Below, in pieces: positions 21,536 through 33,799 of a DNA stretch of 64,000 bases; positions within the stretch are counted from its first letter, which is position 1, and each line of letters opens with the position of its first letter. Origin of the DNA: Piezodorus guildinii (Eukaryota; Arthropoda; Insecta; Hemiptera; Pentatomidae). Below the pieces are notes generated by a model. That model was not told where the DNA came from. It was given only the letters and a program-made list of their open reading frames with translations, and ran no database searches. The position numbers were made by a program, and so were the translations under genes. The stretch lies in the NCBI GenBank assembly GCA_023052935.1, contig CM041294.1, positions 36,789,236 to 36,853,235 on the forward strand, given 5' to 3'.

Positions 21536-22739
21536 AGTTCATAAATGGGCATTACAAATTTGAGGTGTCAGAGTTAACCTGTTAAAGAACGCTAGTTACA
21601 CTTTAAACCACGTCTTTTGAAATTAACAAACGATTAGCTCTATACTTATATAATATGGTATTATTTCGTGCTTCTGAAGACTATCCGTTGTTGACATTGT
21701 ATGAAAATTCGATCCGTCTAGTTATCCTTTACGCTACCTTGACGAAAATCCAAGACTATAGTAGACAAATGGAGCGACAGTGAACAAAAGAAGTCTTTTC
21801 GGTATCAGGAACTGCTAGAGGCGGCAGAACAACATACATTCCAATGCCTCCAAAGGAACTGTCGCAGATCTCAAAAATTACAAATAGTTTAAGTGTTATA
21901 GTGGAAATAGGTTTGTTGTTTTTTATATAATTTTTATAAAACTAATAGTCGTTCATTGTTAATTATCATTAATTACTTGACAACATATTGCGTTCACAGA
22001 AAGTTAAATTAACGTTTCTAACGGAGCCAAGTTACCGTGAGGCATGTACTTAAAAGCTAGTTATCCACTTTACAGAGCGGACTAAATGCATCCCTCCCTC
22101 CTCGCTTATAGCGACGAAAGTAAAAGTGGTCCCGGTGGTGACTGCCCGAGCACACATCTGCAGTTCGGAACACGTTCCTTAACAAGGCGAAACCTGCAAC
22201 TCATCCATCAAGTGTTTTCCAATGGTACAAAGTCGACTTATGTCAGCGTGGAGGACCAGGAGGCAGTATTAAAGACCTCCATTTCATTGTAGGAGCGTAA
22301 TCAGGAGGGGACATATTGCGACCGAAGAAAGTCGATTACCATGATTAATTATTGATCATTAACTACCTCTGATTCGCAGTGATTGCGCTCTTGGCTAACG
22401 CTGTAGAAGGCGATTATATGGGGTAACGCTCAACACAATGAACTTCGCTTTCTAAACATGGTCATTAAGAACCGTCATCAAAGTTATTTCCAGTCAAAAA
22501 TATAGGACTAGGATTACTCAAATATTTAATATGCCAATTAACTGCGTATTTAGGTCATCGTTCCAAAAACAGAAAACTGACCTTTGAACAAAATAGCTCA
22601 TTGGTATTAATACGAGTCTCATCCATGCTCTTTATGCACCTAGCATTGTTAATTATTAATACATCAAATAAATTTTAAATAAATAATTATTTCTATTAAT
22701 TAAATTTAATTATATCATAATAAATCAGTTTTCTAGTTT
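21536..22739. other. Unassigned stretch with a GC-richer island at 22040-22330
   Basis: The island holds a 68-codon frame (22086-22292, MHPSLLAYSDESKSGPGGDC) without recognised motifs, and the frame is bordered by AT-rich DNA. It may be a fragment of an unknown repeat. Otherwise no feature. Confidence 0.35.
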
Positions 22740-23130
22740 TTGCGTGACTCCATTAATGTTAGATAATTTTATTTGCCTGAAAAACTAAAGATTTTCAAAA
22801 GAATATTTTATATCTATATTTATACAATATATATCCCCTCATTTCTGAAACTTTTTTCTTAATGTGAGAAAATATTTCTTTCTCCTTTAAACTACTCAAT
22901 CTTCTAGAGTCAAAAACCAATCATTTTGATTACTATTTATTATGAGAACATATTCTTAATTAATTTCAAAACAAAAATAAATTTTGAAAAGTTCACATTT
23001 AAGCCCTTTCGGACTAATTCAAGAAGGATGAAACCTACCTGATTCCGATCAAATTTGTATTTACGAGTTTAAATAAAACCTTCAAAACGGAAAAAAATTA
23101 AAAATATGTAATGAAATGACAAGTTTATAT
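22740..23130 (+). mobile_element. Family H element, copy k (very old fragment)
   Basis: Shares the block order CTAAAGATTTTCAAAAGAATAT, TTCACATTTAAGCCCTTTCGGACTA and ATGAAACCTACCTGATT with copies g and h, with many changes. No termini remain. Confidence 0.5.
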
Positions 23131-24440
23131 GAATTGTTAATCACATATTGTCGATTTTGGTAAAAATGTAACATACCAGGGATCAATAAATTTTAATTAT
23201 CTAAGTTCATTCTTCTATATATATATTTTTTTTTAGTTAGATTCACAACACACTGCGCGTGTGCAGTTAGGGCCCTATAATTTAGAATGAGTATTTCCAT
23301 TGAAACTTAAAGTTTTGCAAAGACTTTTATTATTATGTTGCAAAATCTTAGTTCTGAATCCTAAAACAAATGCGAGCTTATTCAGTTGGAAAGGTACACC
23401 CCCGAGTGGAAAAAATAAGCGTTTATGTTACTTAGAAGTTACGATGGTATAGAATGTTAATGTCAATTAAAGTCAGTACTAAATAATCACGGGTATGGCT
23501 ACTTCATTCTGGTATGTTATTGTAGATTAAACTGAATAAAATTAATATCTGACAATCAACAATAATCATTTATTAGTCATAGATAGACATAGTTAAAAGT
23601 TTAACTCACTGCTATCTCAGGTATAGTTATATTGTATAACCTCACCTAACACAGTGATTAAAAACAACTTTCTTGATTCGCAGCAATTTAAAAAAAAAAT
23701 GAAATGGCGTGTGCAAAGCCGCGAGGTACAGCTAGTTAAATATAAGAGACAAATCCAATAATTTCCTCTTCGTGATTGAGTTCACAACCAACACGTTTTC
23801 AGTGGCTGTTTACTTAATATTTATGTAACAAACTCCCATGAAGTATGAAGATCAGTAACTTAGCATCCGTAAGGTAATGACTGATAAGATCTCTCTAAAC
23901 ATCTTCATTAAAAATGATGACTAGACTTTCAGAAATACTTCATAAATGGTTAGAGCATCTGTGAGAAAAAAGGGAAAGCTACTTCCAGCTAAAATCTACT
24001 TTCATTCATCAAGAATATAAAATAGTGATCAATCATAATCCACGAACTGACGTGATTTGTTGCAATGAACAAGCACTTCCGAGGGCCAAACGAAAAAATT
24101 AACTGTTAAAGAAGTAAGTCGTTTCAAGCGTCACTCGTCAAATGATCATTTATCTTCAAGTAATAAATCAAGCCTTCAATTCTTGGGAAAGAAGACGGTA
24201 TTAAATGAAAGCAGAAACATGACCGGATAAAATCTCAATCAAGTGGATATTGTCAATAAATGCTGAAGTCCTAAGAAAAACAATAAATAATAATAATAAT
24301 AATAAAAACAAAATAAATAAAAGACTGTCCTTAAAGCATATGAAGCACTCGTTTTTATTGAATTTGGGAATCCAAATAAGTTAATATATTCTTCTTCCCA
24401 TATTGCCCAAATTTCCAAAAGATCGATCAGCACACTAAAA
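23131..24440. other. Unassigned stretch
   Basis: No coding signal or repeat terminus. A short (AAT)n microsatellite lies at 24286-24304. The nearby minus frame (24239-24433) is a translation of it. Confidence 0.45.
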
Positions 24441-24929
24441 CTATTTCAGCGGTCCCGTCACCTTCTCCCACAATCCTTCCGGAAGTTCCTTGTATCCTCT
24501 CTTATGTTCCCCCATTTTGACTATAGTTGTGCGGTATATGGTGGCCTCTCGAGGTTGCTTGAGGGCAGTTTGAAACGAATCATGAACTGTTTCTTAAGAT
24601 ATGTCTTCGGTACCTCTAGATGGTCACATGTGTCCCACCTCTATGATGAGTCCAATTGGCTATTTCTCTTGATTCGAAGACAATATTTCCTTGGTTCCTT
24701 TCTCTATCAAGTCATCCGCTCCCATCGCCCCTCTTACGTATATAGTCTCTTGCAATTAACAATCCATACTCAGAAAACCAGATCCCGTATTTCCGACCTC
24801 TATACGCCTTCCCATAGAACGAAAAAATATGAATTTTCCTTCTTAGCCAGGTCCACTTTCTTCGGGAATACTCTCCCATCACACATCCGTCAACGCTCCT
24901 TCCCAATCTTCATTCAAATCTCTTCTTTT
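24441..24929 (+). pseudogene. CR1-like reverse transcriptase C-terminus
   Basis: About 160 codons stay open from 24441. They read LFQRSRHLLPQSFRKFLVSS, FDYSCAVYGGLS, LKRIMNCFLRYVFG, QYFLGSFLYQVIRSHRPSYV and FFGNTLPSHIRQRSFPIF. These are the thumb/connection and C-terminal landmarks of CR1-type enzymes (FDYC-VYG, Q-x-C-RY-FG, LWN-LP-IR). The palm with the catalytic aspartates is missing. The ATG at 24504 is internal to the domain. The opposite-strand frame at 24712-24906 is a shadow. Confidence 0.82.
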
Positions 24930-25318
24930 TAAACACCTTCTTGCTTCCCAATCAGATGCCAACTAATTTCAGTACAGCGATTAATGTGATGTGAGACATA
25001 TCTACACTTCATAACATAAATGATAGTAAAGTTTATTTTCATTTCTATTTTCAATTATTCTAATGTTTTTTGTTTTGTTTTTTTGTTCGTTAGTTCTATA
25101 TTACATTTAGATATTATTGTATTTTTTAATTTTAATTTTTCATTTCTCTCTCTTTTCATCAATTAAAATAATTGTAAATATTTATTTTAATCATTAATAT
25201 TATTAGTTTTATTTTGTATATTTTTTTTTTTTTTGGCCGGTTATGATATGTATATTATTCTCAAGGGACTTAGTCCCAGAATAATGTTGTTTTTTTTCAT
25301 TCATTCATTCATTCTGAA
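24441..25318 (+). mobile_element. CR1-like LINE 3' end (CR1-1)
   Basis: Reverse transcriptase C-terminus followed by a ~390-bp T-rich 3' UTR. The UTR ends with a hairpin (GGGACTTAGTCCC, 25265-25277), AGAATAATG and a (TTCA)n tail at about 25300-25318. The same hairpin block is found at 25994-26008, 29670-29681 and 33830-33841. Ending in a short tandem repeat instead of poly-A fits the CR1/L2 group. Confidence 0.8.
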
Positions 25319-25784
25319 AATTATAACTTCTCATATAAGTAATATATTTCATTTTCTGCATCATCATTAATAACTTATAGAAACAATATTGTGGGCCAAA
25401 ACAATTACCACCGGAGTTTACATAATCCAACATCATTTTACTCTCATATGATTAACAGAAATAATTCAAATTTGGTTTAAATCTCCAGGATATTACATTT
25501 TAATCATTTTTAGTGCAACAGTTATGTAACTGCATATACATGTATAGAAATAATTATGTTATTTTTCTTAAATTAAAGCTATTTATTGAATAAAAAAAGC
25601 TAATGATACATAACAATAAAAATGTTTATATTATTACAGAACACTTTAGTCGCTAATCCCCAATCAAGTAAAATTAAAAAAACCAACATAAAAATTAAAA
25701 AATATATATAATCGATAAGTTTATTGGGGTTGCAGCCACTATGAAAACGCACTAAAAATACAAGCTTATTTAATTTGTGTCCCG
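25319..25784. other. Unassigned AT-rich stretch
   Basis: No feature recognised up to the ribozyme-like motif. Confidence 0.45.
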
Positions 25785-25816
25785 ACGTTTCTACCTGCAT
25801 TGTGGACCTTCATCAG
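25785..25816 (-). other. Hammerhead-like core motif (CTGATGA...GAAACG)
   Basis: The minus strand reads CTGATGAAGGTCC, then ACAATGCAGGTA, then GAAACGTCGGGAC. CTGATGA and GAAAC are the two invariant halves of the hammerhead ribozyme core. The intervening stem II is poorly paired here, so activity is unlikely. The 66-codon minus frame starting at 25800 is not supported. Confidence 0.4.
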
Positions 25817-25984
25817 GGCAACTCCGAGAAAGTATCTCAAGAATTCATAATATTTTATGTCTAATAACATAACTAATTTCCTTAATAGATTGGCAGCTTT
25901 CTGCTATTTCCAAAGGTTTTTTTTCGACATTCGAATATTTTGTGCAAGTGAAATTTACAACTGTAAATAAAATTTTTAAAAATT

Positions 25985-26390
25985 CTTTATTCTAGAACCA
26001 AGTTCCCTTAGAACAAAACAATGAAAAACAAAAAAATTGCTTATGGTCTAGTTACTATTAAATAAAATATTTCAACAATCCAATACATCTATAAATCTTT
26101 GTATAGTTATACAAACGTAGAGCACGCACTTATATACACATATATTCATACTATAAATACCTACGTTTACAATGGAACGGAAAATTGAGATTCGAGTAGG
26201 TATTGGAAGAGTTAATGTTTAAAAGAAGAGAGAGATAGGCAGAGAATTCCAAAATAATGATGAGCGAACGAGAAAGGATTTGTGAAAGGACGCAGTTCTA
26301 TCTGATGGTGTATAAATATTGATTGATAGGGCTCAACGAATGGATGTCTGTGCGGAGGGTGAGGAGTTCAGTTACATAACTGTACATAAA
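25985..26390 (-). mobile_element. CR1-1 remnant
   Basis: On the minus strand, 26385-26180 reads YVTELLTLRTDIHSLSPINQ in one frame, then SDRTASFHKSFLVRSSLFWN and SLPISLS in a shifted frame. This is the C-terminal region of a CR1-type reverse transcriptase. The 3' UTR hairpin block occurs at 25994-26008 (AGAACCAAGTTCCCT) next to TCTTTATT. Order and spacing match CR1-1 at 24441-25318. Confidence 0.65.
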
Positions 26391-26504
26391 AATCCAAAAA
26401 TTAAATGTGCGACACAGGAATTATCGTTCCATGAAAAAGTATTATGAAGAAGCTTCCTCGCTTAGAACTTCAGTGTTTATTTAAAGTAGCACTTTAATAC
26501 TTTT

Positions 26505-26790
26505 GTTAATAGCAGGTCTCGAGACCACCGTCTTTTCGTGCGCTTCGGAGGAATTTAAGCAATTTAATATCTCAATTTAACCAAATAAGGGTAAGAAGAA
26601 CGGATTATTCTACAGGAACCAGTTTATTATAGTCATTGTGAGATATACGTAAAATTAAAGTTAACCTGAGTGTTCTAAACAGACTTTGATTGTGAACTGG
26701 AGAATAATGAAGTGCTGTTTCTACACGCTTGCCACCACTGCCTAATTACTAATTGTGATTCATACTTAATTAATGATGTTAATTAAACTG
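26505..26790 (-). mobile_element. Jockey-1 remnant (C-terminus and 3' UTR)
   Basis: The block CAGGTCTCGAGACCACCGTC then CGCTTCGGAGG matches the terminal coding part of Jockey-1 (529-560; PPRRL-RRWPRDL). It lies just after a CR1-1 remnant on the same strand. Many changes are present and no open frame survives. Confidence 0.6.
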
Positions 26791-27955
26791 AATAAATTAT
26801 GCTGCTTAGCTGCCTCCATATGAAGGAATTCCCAATGAAGTACTAACCACATGGATGCGCTAAAAAGCTAAACGTTCGGAGAAATTTCGCGACGAGGTGA
26901 AAAACGAGAGGTAGCCGATTGATTAGTTTTACTTTCTTCATCTAAGTAAAAATAAACAAATCAGTTTTGCAACAGTCCATTAGGTACCCGTGTAAAGGAT
27001 GAGTGGAAACAGGAAACGTTGGCAAAACCACGCTCCTCCGCTACTAAATCCCTTTAATTTCCTATCAAAAAGAAATTTCAATGAGTTTAGATCCGGTGTC
27101 ACTGTCGGAACTAAGATTGTTCAGGATAAAAAAAAAAAAATGTTAAACCAACGACCAGAAATTCGTTACATATTGGATGACACCGAAGAACCTTGTCACT
27201 ATAAGTATCTCTATTATTTTACATAACTGAATGTATAATGCCTAATTTAGATAATCTTTACAATTATTTTGGATCCATCTTACAGCATTGAGAAAAGATT
27301 GGTTTAAAATTATAAACTGAACTGAGTGAACCTCATGTTTTTAAAAATCCCTAGTTCACTCAGGAAAAAAAAAAGAAGAAAAAACTGACACCTTCCTACA
27401 GCGCAATATTAATAATTAAATGGGAGAAAATGGGGTAAAGATTCTTACTCAGTTACCTTAATTAAAGGTGTATTTTATAATGGACCTATACCACTACGGC
27501 TCGCCTATGAAAGGTTCAGTTATAATTAGGACAACACTGTTCCTTGCCCCACGGTTAGGTCAGCTGATCTGAGCAATATCACGCTTAACGACTAGGTTTT
27601 TTTGTTCTTCGAAAATTCTATTAAACGATTTTATTCAGGGATATTACAATATGCCCGAATCGAGACAATAACAATGGTAATAAATCACAACATTCATACA
27701 ATGAATCATTAATAATTATCCATCATACATGAAAATACCTACCATGTTCAAAGAACTGGATATTCAAGAATTTATAATAGAACAATACAAGAATTTATGC
27801 TCCAATAAATATAATCATTTTTCACAAAATGCCAACTGACTGACGATATCCTTATAAAAAAAAAATTGTAATTATACTAAATTATCTACTTCTAAATATA
27901 GATATAAGAGAACTAAACATATGGTATATTGTTATAAAAATTCTAAATTACTAAA
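26791..27955. other. Unassigned stretch with one 75-codon frame
   Basis: The frame at 26999-27226 (+, ATG) reads MSGNRKRWQNHAPPLLNPFN and has no known motif. Its upstream 100 bp is slightly GC-richer (GAAATTTCGCGACGAGGTGA). The region 27500-27600 holds another GC-richer patch. Nothing else is recognised. Confidence 0.35.
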
Positions 27956-28255
27956 CCTTATTTTATGATTTTGATATTTGTAATTTCTATTTATTTCTAT
28001 TGGTTTATTCCATTTTATTTTTTATTTGATTGCTCTTCGTTTTTTTTTTGTTTTTTTTGTCTTTGCTTTCTTAGTTGAGTTTTTAAAATTGTTACCAACA
28101 ATAAAATAATTGATGTACAAAATACATTTTAGTAAATAAGTAGTGCATTGTAATGGAGTTCCATTCAATGTTTAATAACTGTGCATATGTATTCTATGCA
28201 AATAAAGGTTGTATACAGTTCTAAATTTCAATAAATAAATAAATAAAGACTGATG
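27956..28255 (+). mobile_element. Probable LINE 3' UTR with (AAAT)n tail
   Basis: A T-rich segment passes into GTAATGGAGTTCCATTCAAT (contains the palindrome GGAGTTCC-type stem) and ends in AATTTCAATAAATAAATAAA. The (AAAT)n end is typical of CR1/L2-like elements. No coding sequence is attached. Confidence 0.4.
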
Positions 28256-29149
28256 AATAAAAAAAATTCATACAATACAAAAAAATAAATTTATAAAATA
28301 ATAATACAATAAAAAATAGACAAAGTGTGTGTTAGGTGATCGCACAACTGAACATTAAGCGTACGGTGATTTAGTGCAAAAATTTGATTTAGGGTAACTA
28401 ATTTATCAGGCTCTGCTATGTAATTAAACTGCATAGGGGATAGGCAACATTTAGGAATCCTACAGTATCATAAAGTGACATTATAAGAATAAACAACTAT
28501 TGCTAAAAAGTCAGAAGTCCGAAAATTGATTTTAACCAGAAAGGTATGTGAAATTCATGAATCACGCGTTGTTATTTTTTTATTAGCTTTCCACTACGAA
28601 TGAAAACAAAATATTTTCTGATTACATAGATTTTATTTTGAATTATATTTCCCAAGTTTAAGTGAACTGCCTCCATCCCTCACAAAGATACAAAACCAAC
28701 CCAATTGGTGAGCCACGCTCATTAACAAGTTCTCACAATCGGGGATAAGAAGAGCTTTCGACAGAGTTGGTTATCCTAATTTCGGGCCGGTGGAGAGGAG
28801 GTATGCCGACCTTTCAGAGATAGCTACGGTTGAGGGAAAGAGCTCTTGCGTAACGGCCTAAGTGGACCCGCAGGGCGTGATCTGGAAACCTAAGTCCCGC
28901 ATCTCAGCTCTGCCACCGCGCGGCTTAGTTCTTCGATATTGTTTCTAAAGCTTGGTATTTACGTAACATTTTCCAACATTAATGTGAGACCATACAAGGA
29001 AATCGTTAAATGATAGTTACGACTCCCTAAAACAAAAAACACACATAAACAGACAAGTTACGTGTAACGTGGGTTACATGTTAATTGTTTCGTTTTCCTT
29101 ACATGTTCATCATAAGAACTATTATGAATTAATTGAAAAAAGGTGCGAT
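28256..29149. other. Unassigned stretch with a GC-rich island at 28770-28930
   Basis: The island (TTTCGGGCCGGTGGAGAGGA, GGACCCGCAGGGCGTGATCT, GCCACCGCGCGGCTTAG) is one of the most GC-rich spots of the window. It has no long open frame, no recognised RNA fold and no second copy in the window. Confidence 0.4.
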
Positions 29150-29560
29150 TTAATACTCCTTAAAACTCGCCAGCTCCTAGAATCCTCTCATATTTTACTC
29201 CGATTCGATTATGGCTACGTGGTGTTTGGTTAATTGTCTTGAAGCTTGAGAAGAGAAGAGATTAATGAACTGTTTCATTAGATTCATCTTTGAGATTTCC
29301 AACCACTCTTCACCTGGTATGCTGAGTTGAAGTGGCGTTAACCAAACTTTCTACGCCAATACTTCCTAGGAGTTAGTAATTTCCAAATCTTCAGATCCAA
29401 AACAACACTCTTTATCTACACGTCCATTCTACCAGCGCTTGAACCTACTCATTCCCTCTCACAGAACTGCTTCTTTTTAGAGATCTTTTCTTATTCGCGC
29501 ATCTTTATTTTGTGATTTCTCACCCATGTTTTCTCGTACATCCCGATCCTTAACTTCCTT
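29150..29560 (+). pseudogene. CR1-like reverse transcriptase C-terminus, heavily decayed
   Basis: Broken frames read ESSHILLRFDYGYVVFG, RREEINELFH, FLRQYFLGVSNFQ and ILPALEPTHSLSQNCFF, in the same order as CR1-1 (24441-24929: FDYSCAVYGG, QYFLGSFLY). Several stops and frameshifts are present. Confidence 0.6.
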
Positions 29561-29639
29561 AAAGTATCAATTATTCATCCGTGATGGTAAAAAATTACTT
29601 AACATTGCTTTTTCTCTATGTTGTTCAATTGATAAAACA

Positions 29640-30110
29640 GCCATAAATAAAAAAAATCTTGATTATTCAGGGACATGTCCCTTTAGATTAAAATATACAG
29701 AATGTACAAAATGGGCTTTGGAGTCTTAGAGTAAGGTAAATACATGTTAACAAGTTAATAATTACTTATTAATTCATTAAGCATGAATTAAATATGCGGA
29801 ATTTGAAGGTAGAAACAAAGTTGGATTGAAGAATAGAAGGAGAAATAGAATTCCATTAGAATTCGAAAAGATCTGTCGAATTGTGCAGTTTGGTGTGCCG
29901 TACTGTATAAATCTGAAGGCTTAGAACTTGTACAACGGGGACGGACTGAGGATTTGAATTTTAGGAGATCAAAAAGGTATGATGGACGGCGGGATTGGAT
30001 AACTTGGTAAAGGAATGACGCAAGTACTTGCGACGATTGGAAGTTTAAAGCCATTTCAACTCGCCATAAAATTGGGATACGAAGGTGTTCTAGGTAGCCC
30101 GAAGAGGAAT
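29640..30110 (-). mobile_element. CR1-1 remnant (minus)
   Basis: The coding part at 29788-30110 reads VLASFLYQVIQSRRPSYLFD and SDLYSTAHQTAQFDRSFRI, the equivalents of GSFLYQVIRSHRPSYV and DLYTPSHRTKKYEFSF in CR1-1. The 3' UTR hairpin GGGACATGTCCC is at 29670-29681, in the right order and distance. The 122-codon frame continues upstream into unrelated DNA (first ~40 codons). Confidence 0.7.
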
Positions 30111-30204
30111 CGGACAAAGCAATTAAATAAGCTTTTTTATTACCATACACACACAAAAAAGGTTGCTACTTCAAATGCCAACCTTCAAGTTACTTTTCAA
30201 GCAT

Positions 30205-30275
30205 AATTAAAATGGAATTTACTCCCAGCCTTCCCGGGTACGTGAGACACATCAGCCAACTGGTGACCATTTACA
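30205..30275 (+). mobile_element. SINE-B body fragment
   Basis: TTTACTCCCAGCCTTCCCGG, then GTGAGACACATCAGCCAACT, matches the body of SINE-B at 45240-45310 (GATTCACTCACAGCCTCTCC, GCGAGACCCGTCAGTCTAAT). The tRNA-like head is absent. Confidence 0.5.
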
Positions 30276-31611
30276 AAAGAAATGGGCGTGGGGAGTGATG
30301 ACTTTACCATTTAATTGTGATATGATTTCCGAGAAGAGTACAACTACGACTAAGATCGTAAAAATATAACCCACTTTCAACTTTTTTTTGATCCCAAAGT
30401 AGACACTAAATGAGTACTAATGTAATACGGATATACTAAAAAAAAATAAACCTGTACCACTACAACCTAGGAAAGGTCTCGAGCTCAGTGCATATAGAGA
30501 TTCGTACTGTTTTTTAGGCCAACCGCAGTGCAATGAGGTGATTAAGCCTTGATCTAGCTAAGCCGCCAAGATTTTCCCAATTTGCGTACCCAATTTTAAG
30601 AGGCTGGGTCTGCCACAGGAGGGTTTCCATAGCCCAGGGTCGCCACCCACTCTACTTACCGACTGAATTAATAGAATAAATAATATTCTGTCATGGATAT
30701 TCTAAAATATATGGATACTAAGATATACGGATTATACATTATAGAATAATCTACCTAGAATAGTACACACAACCTTACTGAAGACAAAACATACGCTAGA
30801 AAAAAAAAATAGTTATAACTCAATTCTAAATTGAATCCATTCTAAGGTTATTAAGCTTTAGGATATTCAATAATACTTTAAGAAATTAAATAATCCATAT
30901 ATACAGTAACTTACGAAAATAGAAAACAGAAAACCTTCCAATGGACACTCTGATACAATATAACTAAACCCTTAATAAAGGAACAAAACTTCAGAATTTC
31001 ATATAACAGAAAAAAAACGAGGTGTTTAATAAAAATTACTTTTTATAACTAGATAAAAACTTCATTTGAAAGGTTACCTACACGAAGAACACAAAAAGAT
31101 TGATCGCTCTTTACCTACTATCCGACTTGGAGAGTCGTGACGATTTCCAGCGAACAAATAGACTGTGGAGTTGGAGTCACGGTTACGGTTGCAAGTTCAT
31201 CCAATGACTGTGTCACCTGTTCCAACGACAGTCCTTGTGGAATGTTTACATTTAAATAAATAAATAAGGAACTTAACGTTTTTAGATTGTCAAACTATAA
31301 ACCCTTACCACTTATTATTTTTAGTATATCTTTATATTAAGTTATAGTCCAAGGAATATTTTTTGTTTCGTTAAAGAATGTATTTCCCGTAAAATGCATT
31401 TCTTTACAACCGATTTCGTTTATTATTCAAAAACTGGAAGACTTTTGTGTCGTTAGTTAGATTGCTGATTTAATCGGTTTATAAAATCGGATTGAAAGTT
31501 CTAAAGCGATGGTTAAGTAAAAAACTTAAAAAATTAACGATATCAGTCAAACTAAATGTTCGTAAGACGTACTAATACATGGCATTTATCAATAAATTGG
31601 CATTTTTTAAA
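30276..31611. other. Unassigned stretch with a GC-richer patch at 30530-30660
   Basis: The patch includes AAGAGGCTGGGTCTGCCACA and CCCAGGGTCGCCACCCACTC and is unrecognised. A second patch at 31120-31240 is followed by TTTAAATAAATAAATAAGG, a tail like those of retroelements, so 31120-31265 may be a SINE or LINE end of unknown family. Confidence 0.35.
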
Positions 31612-31905
31612 TTTTTTTTTTTTATGAAATTAAAGGTTTTCCCTCTAATATCACTCTCCATTCTGAATTTCCGATCTGAACAGGTTCTGCGGGCGTTCTG
31701 ATTACATCATAGACTGCCCATGCGGCCGAGAGAAAGCATCCCAGCGCGCACATATCCAAAGTCTTGTTGCACCGCGATGCACCCCTGAGATATGCATCAA
31801 GATCTGCATATGGCGGCCGTCCAGAAAACGGAAGCCCTGGACGACATAATCTAGCTATAAAACTCCAACGTGACCTACTGTATCGGTGAAAGTGCATTTC
31901 CATTG
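31612..31905 (-). pseudogene. Unrecognised 93-codon GC-rich frame with poly-A: retrotransposed fragment
   Basis: The frame runs from ATG (31903) to a stop at 31622, and a run of about 11 A residues (T-run at 31612-31621) follows at once on the coding strand. It reads RPPYADLDAYLRGASRCNKT, MCALGCFLSAAWAVYDVIRT and IGNSEWRVILEGKPLIS. The middle part could form an amphipathic helix. GC content and codon use differ sharply from the flanks. The 3' poly-A directly after the stop suggests a retroposed sequence, either the tail of a LINE protein or a processed pseudogene. I do not recognise the family. Confidence 0.4.
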
Positions 31906-32292
31906 CACAATAAATGTGCTTCCATAAGTTTCAGACCCTTCCTGCCTCTTATTAATATGACATAGTATTAAATTAATAGCAGCCGGAGTGGAAGGAAAAT
32001 GTCAGCTACGGACTTTGGCGATGAACTTGGGCTTTCACTGTCTGCTGAGTGCTTACAGGGCGGGGCTCGGAGAGGAGGAAGTCGGGGGCTAACAATTGTG
32101 TTATGGAACATTTAATCGCTATGGGATCACCAAGCTACCAATCCAAACAGTAAAGTTCCGCTCGTGTCTGTTATGAAACACATTGATTCGACTGCAATAA
32201 GCTATCGCTGTTGAAAATCTATTAGACCAATAGTTCCCAACTATATTTTTATGCGGACAACTTCATTCAAACGGTACCATGGCAATGACCCC

Positions 32293-32333
<41 letters not shown>

Positions 32334-33799
32334 ATATATAACCCCTTATCTGATTTCATGTATAGAGCACAAAAGTCATTGCAGAAGAAAAGAAAAATTG
32401 CATTCTTTCCAAGACATACTGATTTCATATTCAATTGAATTGCATTAACTCATTCACACAAAGTAAAACATTTCACAATTCCTTCCATAACGTAATAAAA
32501 AAAAATTCTAGATTTCAATGCAAAAGGAATTTTTCAAAACAAAAATATTTCCTAAAAAGGATATTGTACTTATTACAAAACATCTTATTAATTTTCAGTC
32601 AGTTAAAGTAACCTTTACTTATTGAAATAATGGACAAACTATTTAGTGACCGCAATTAAAAATTAAAGAAAATCCAAGATATACCAGACCAAGGCTCAAA
32701 AAACCGATTACAATCTGGAAAACATCGTACTCATCGCCTGCGGACCATTTGGTTGGAACCACTGCATTAGACCTTTAGGTCAGTCACAAATCGAAATAAT
32801 AGCAAACAAATGTATTTCAAAACACAAATAATTTATTATAAAATAATTACCTACCTATGGTAACATGCAATTATTTTTTAAACAAAAATTTATGATTTAT
32901 TTATAGGTGATATTACTTAACTGACCCTAGTAATGCTGAAAAGACTGTCCTCTCGATCAAAAACCACTGTTATATCTTTTTATAACATTTTTTTATTTAA
33001 AGTTTTTATAACATAAAGATATTTTTAATTGGGCTGATTTAAAGTAATATGATCATACGATCTGTTTATTTTACGAGTAATGATATTATGTGGAAAATAA
33101 AATTTATTTATAAAAAAAATCTGGGAATTAACAGTGGAATAATTTATGAATACTTCGTTTTTTTTGTTTGTTTTTTAATTCATGAGTATTGTAATATTTC
33201 CATAATGCTATAACATACATAATATTATTGATTACCAATATGTTGAAATAGAATATTGGTGATTTCAACCCAAACTATTTTTTTTTCTATGAAGCTTTCG
33301 GGTAATTTGAATGCATAATATCGGTATTATGAAGACCTGTTAATAAGTGCACAAGAATGTATGCAAAGCGTGAGGTAAAAACAATCTATGGTCAGAAACG
33401 CAGACAGATATTTTCTATAAATATTTATAATGTATGACAGATAAACCATTAACAAAAATAACCGGTTATTATTAACAATATATATTACAATATAATAATA
33501 TGAAGTTCACTATAGGTTCTCAGGCGCCTTGCACTTCAGACCGCAGTCTACTCCATCAAGAACTTCCATATTTAGAACAAATAGAACTGGCCTTTAATAG
33601 TCTATTTATAGCTATACTCTGGTCGTCGTTAATTACTGCATTTAAATTAAACTGAAAAACAAATCTGAAACTATTTTATATTTATACTACCTAATTCAAT
33701 TGTTTTGTTAAAATTTGTATTCTTCCTTTAATATAATCTATGAAAAAAGATCTGACTGAAAAACCATATTGATGCAAGCGTCCCAACTAGTGATATGAT
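31906..33799. other. Unassigned stretch with a GC-rich patch and TA microsatellite
   Basis: The patch at 31975-32100 includes GGCGGGGCTCGGAGAGGAGG and is unrecognised. A (TA)n run lies at 32297-32332. No coding signal. Confidence 0.4.
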
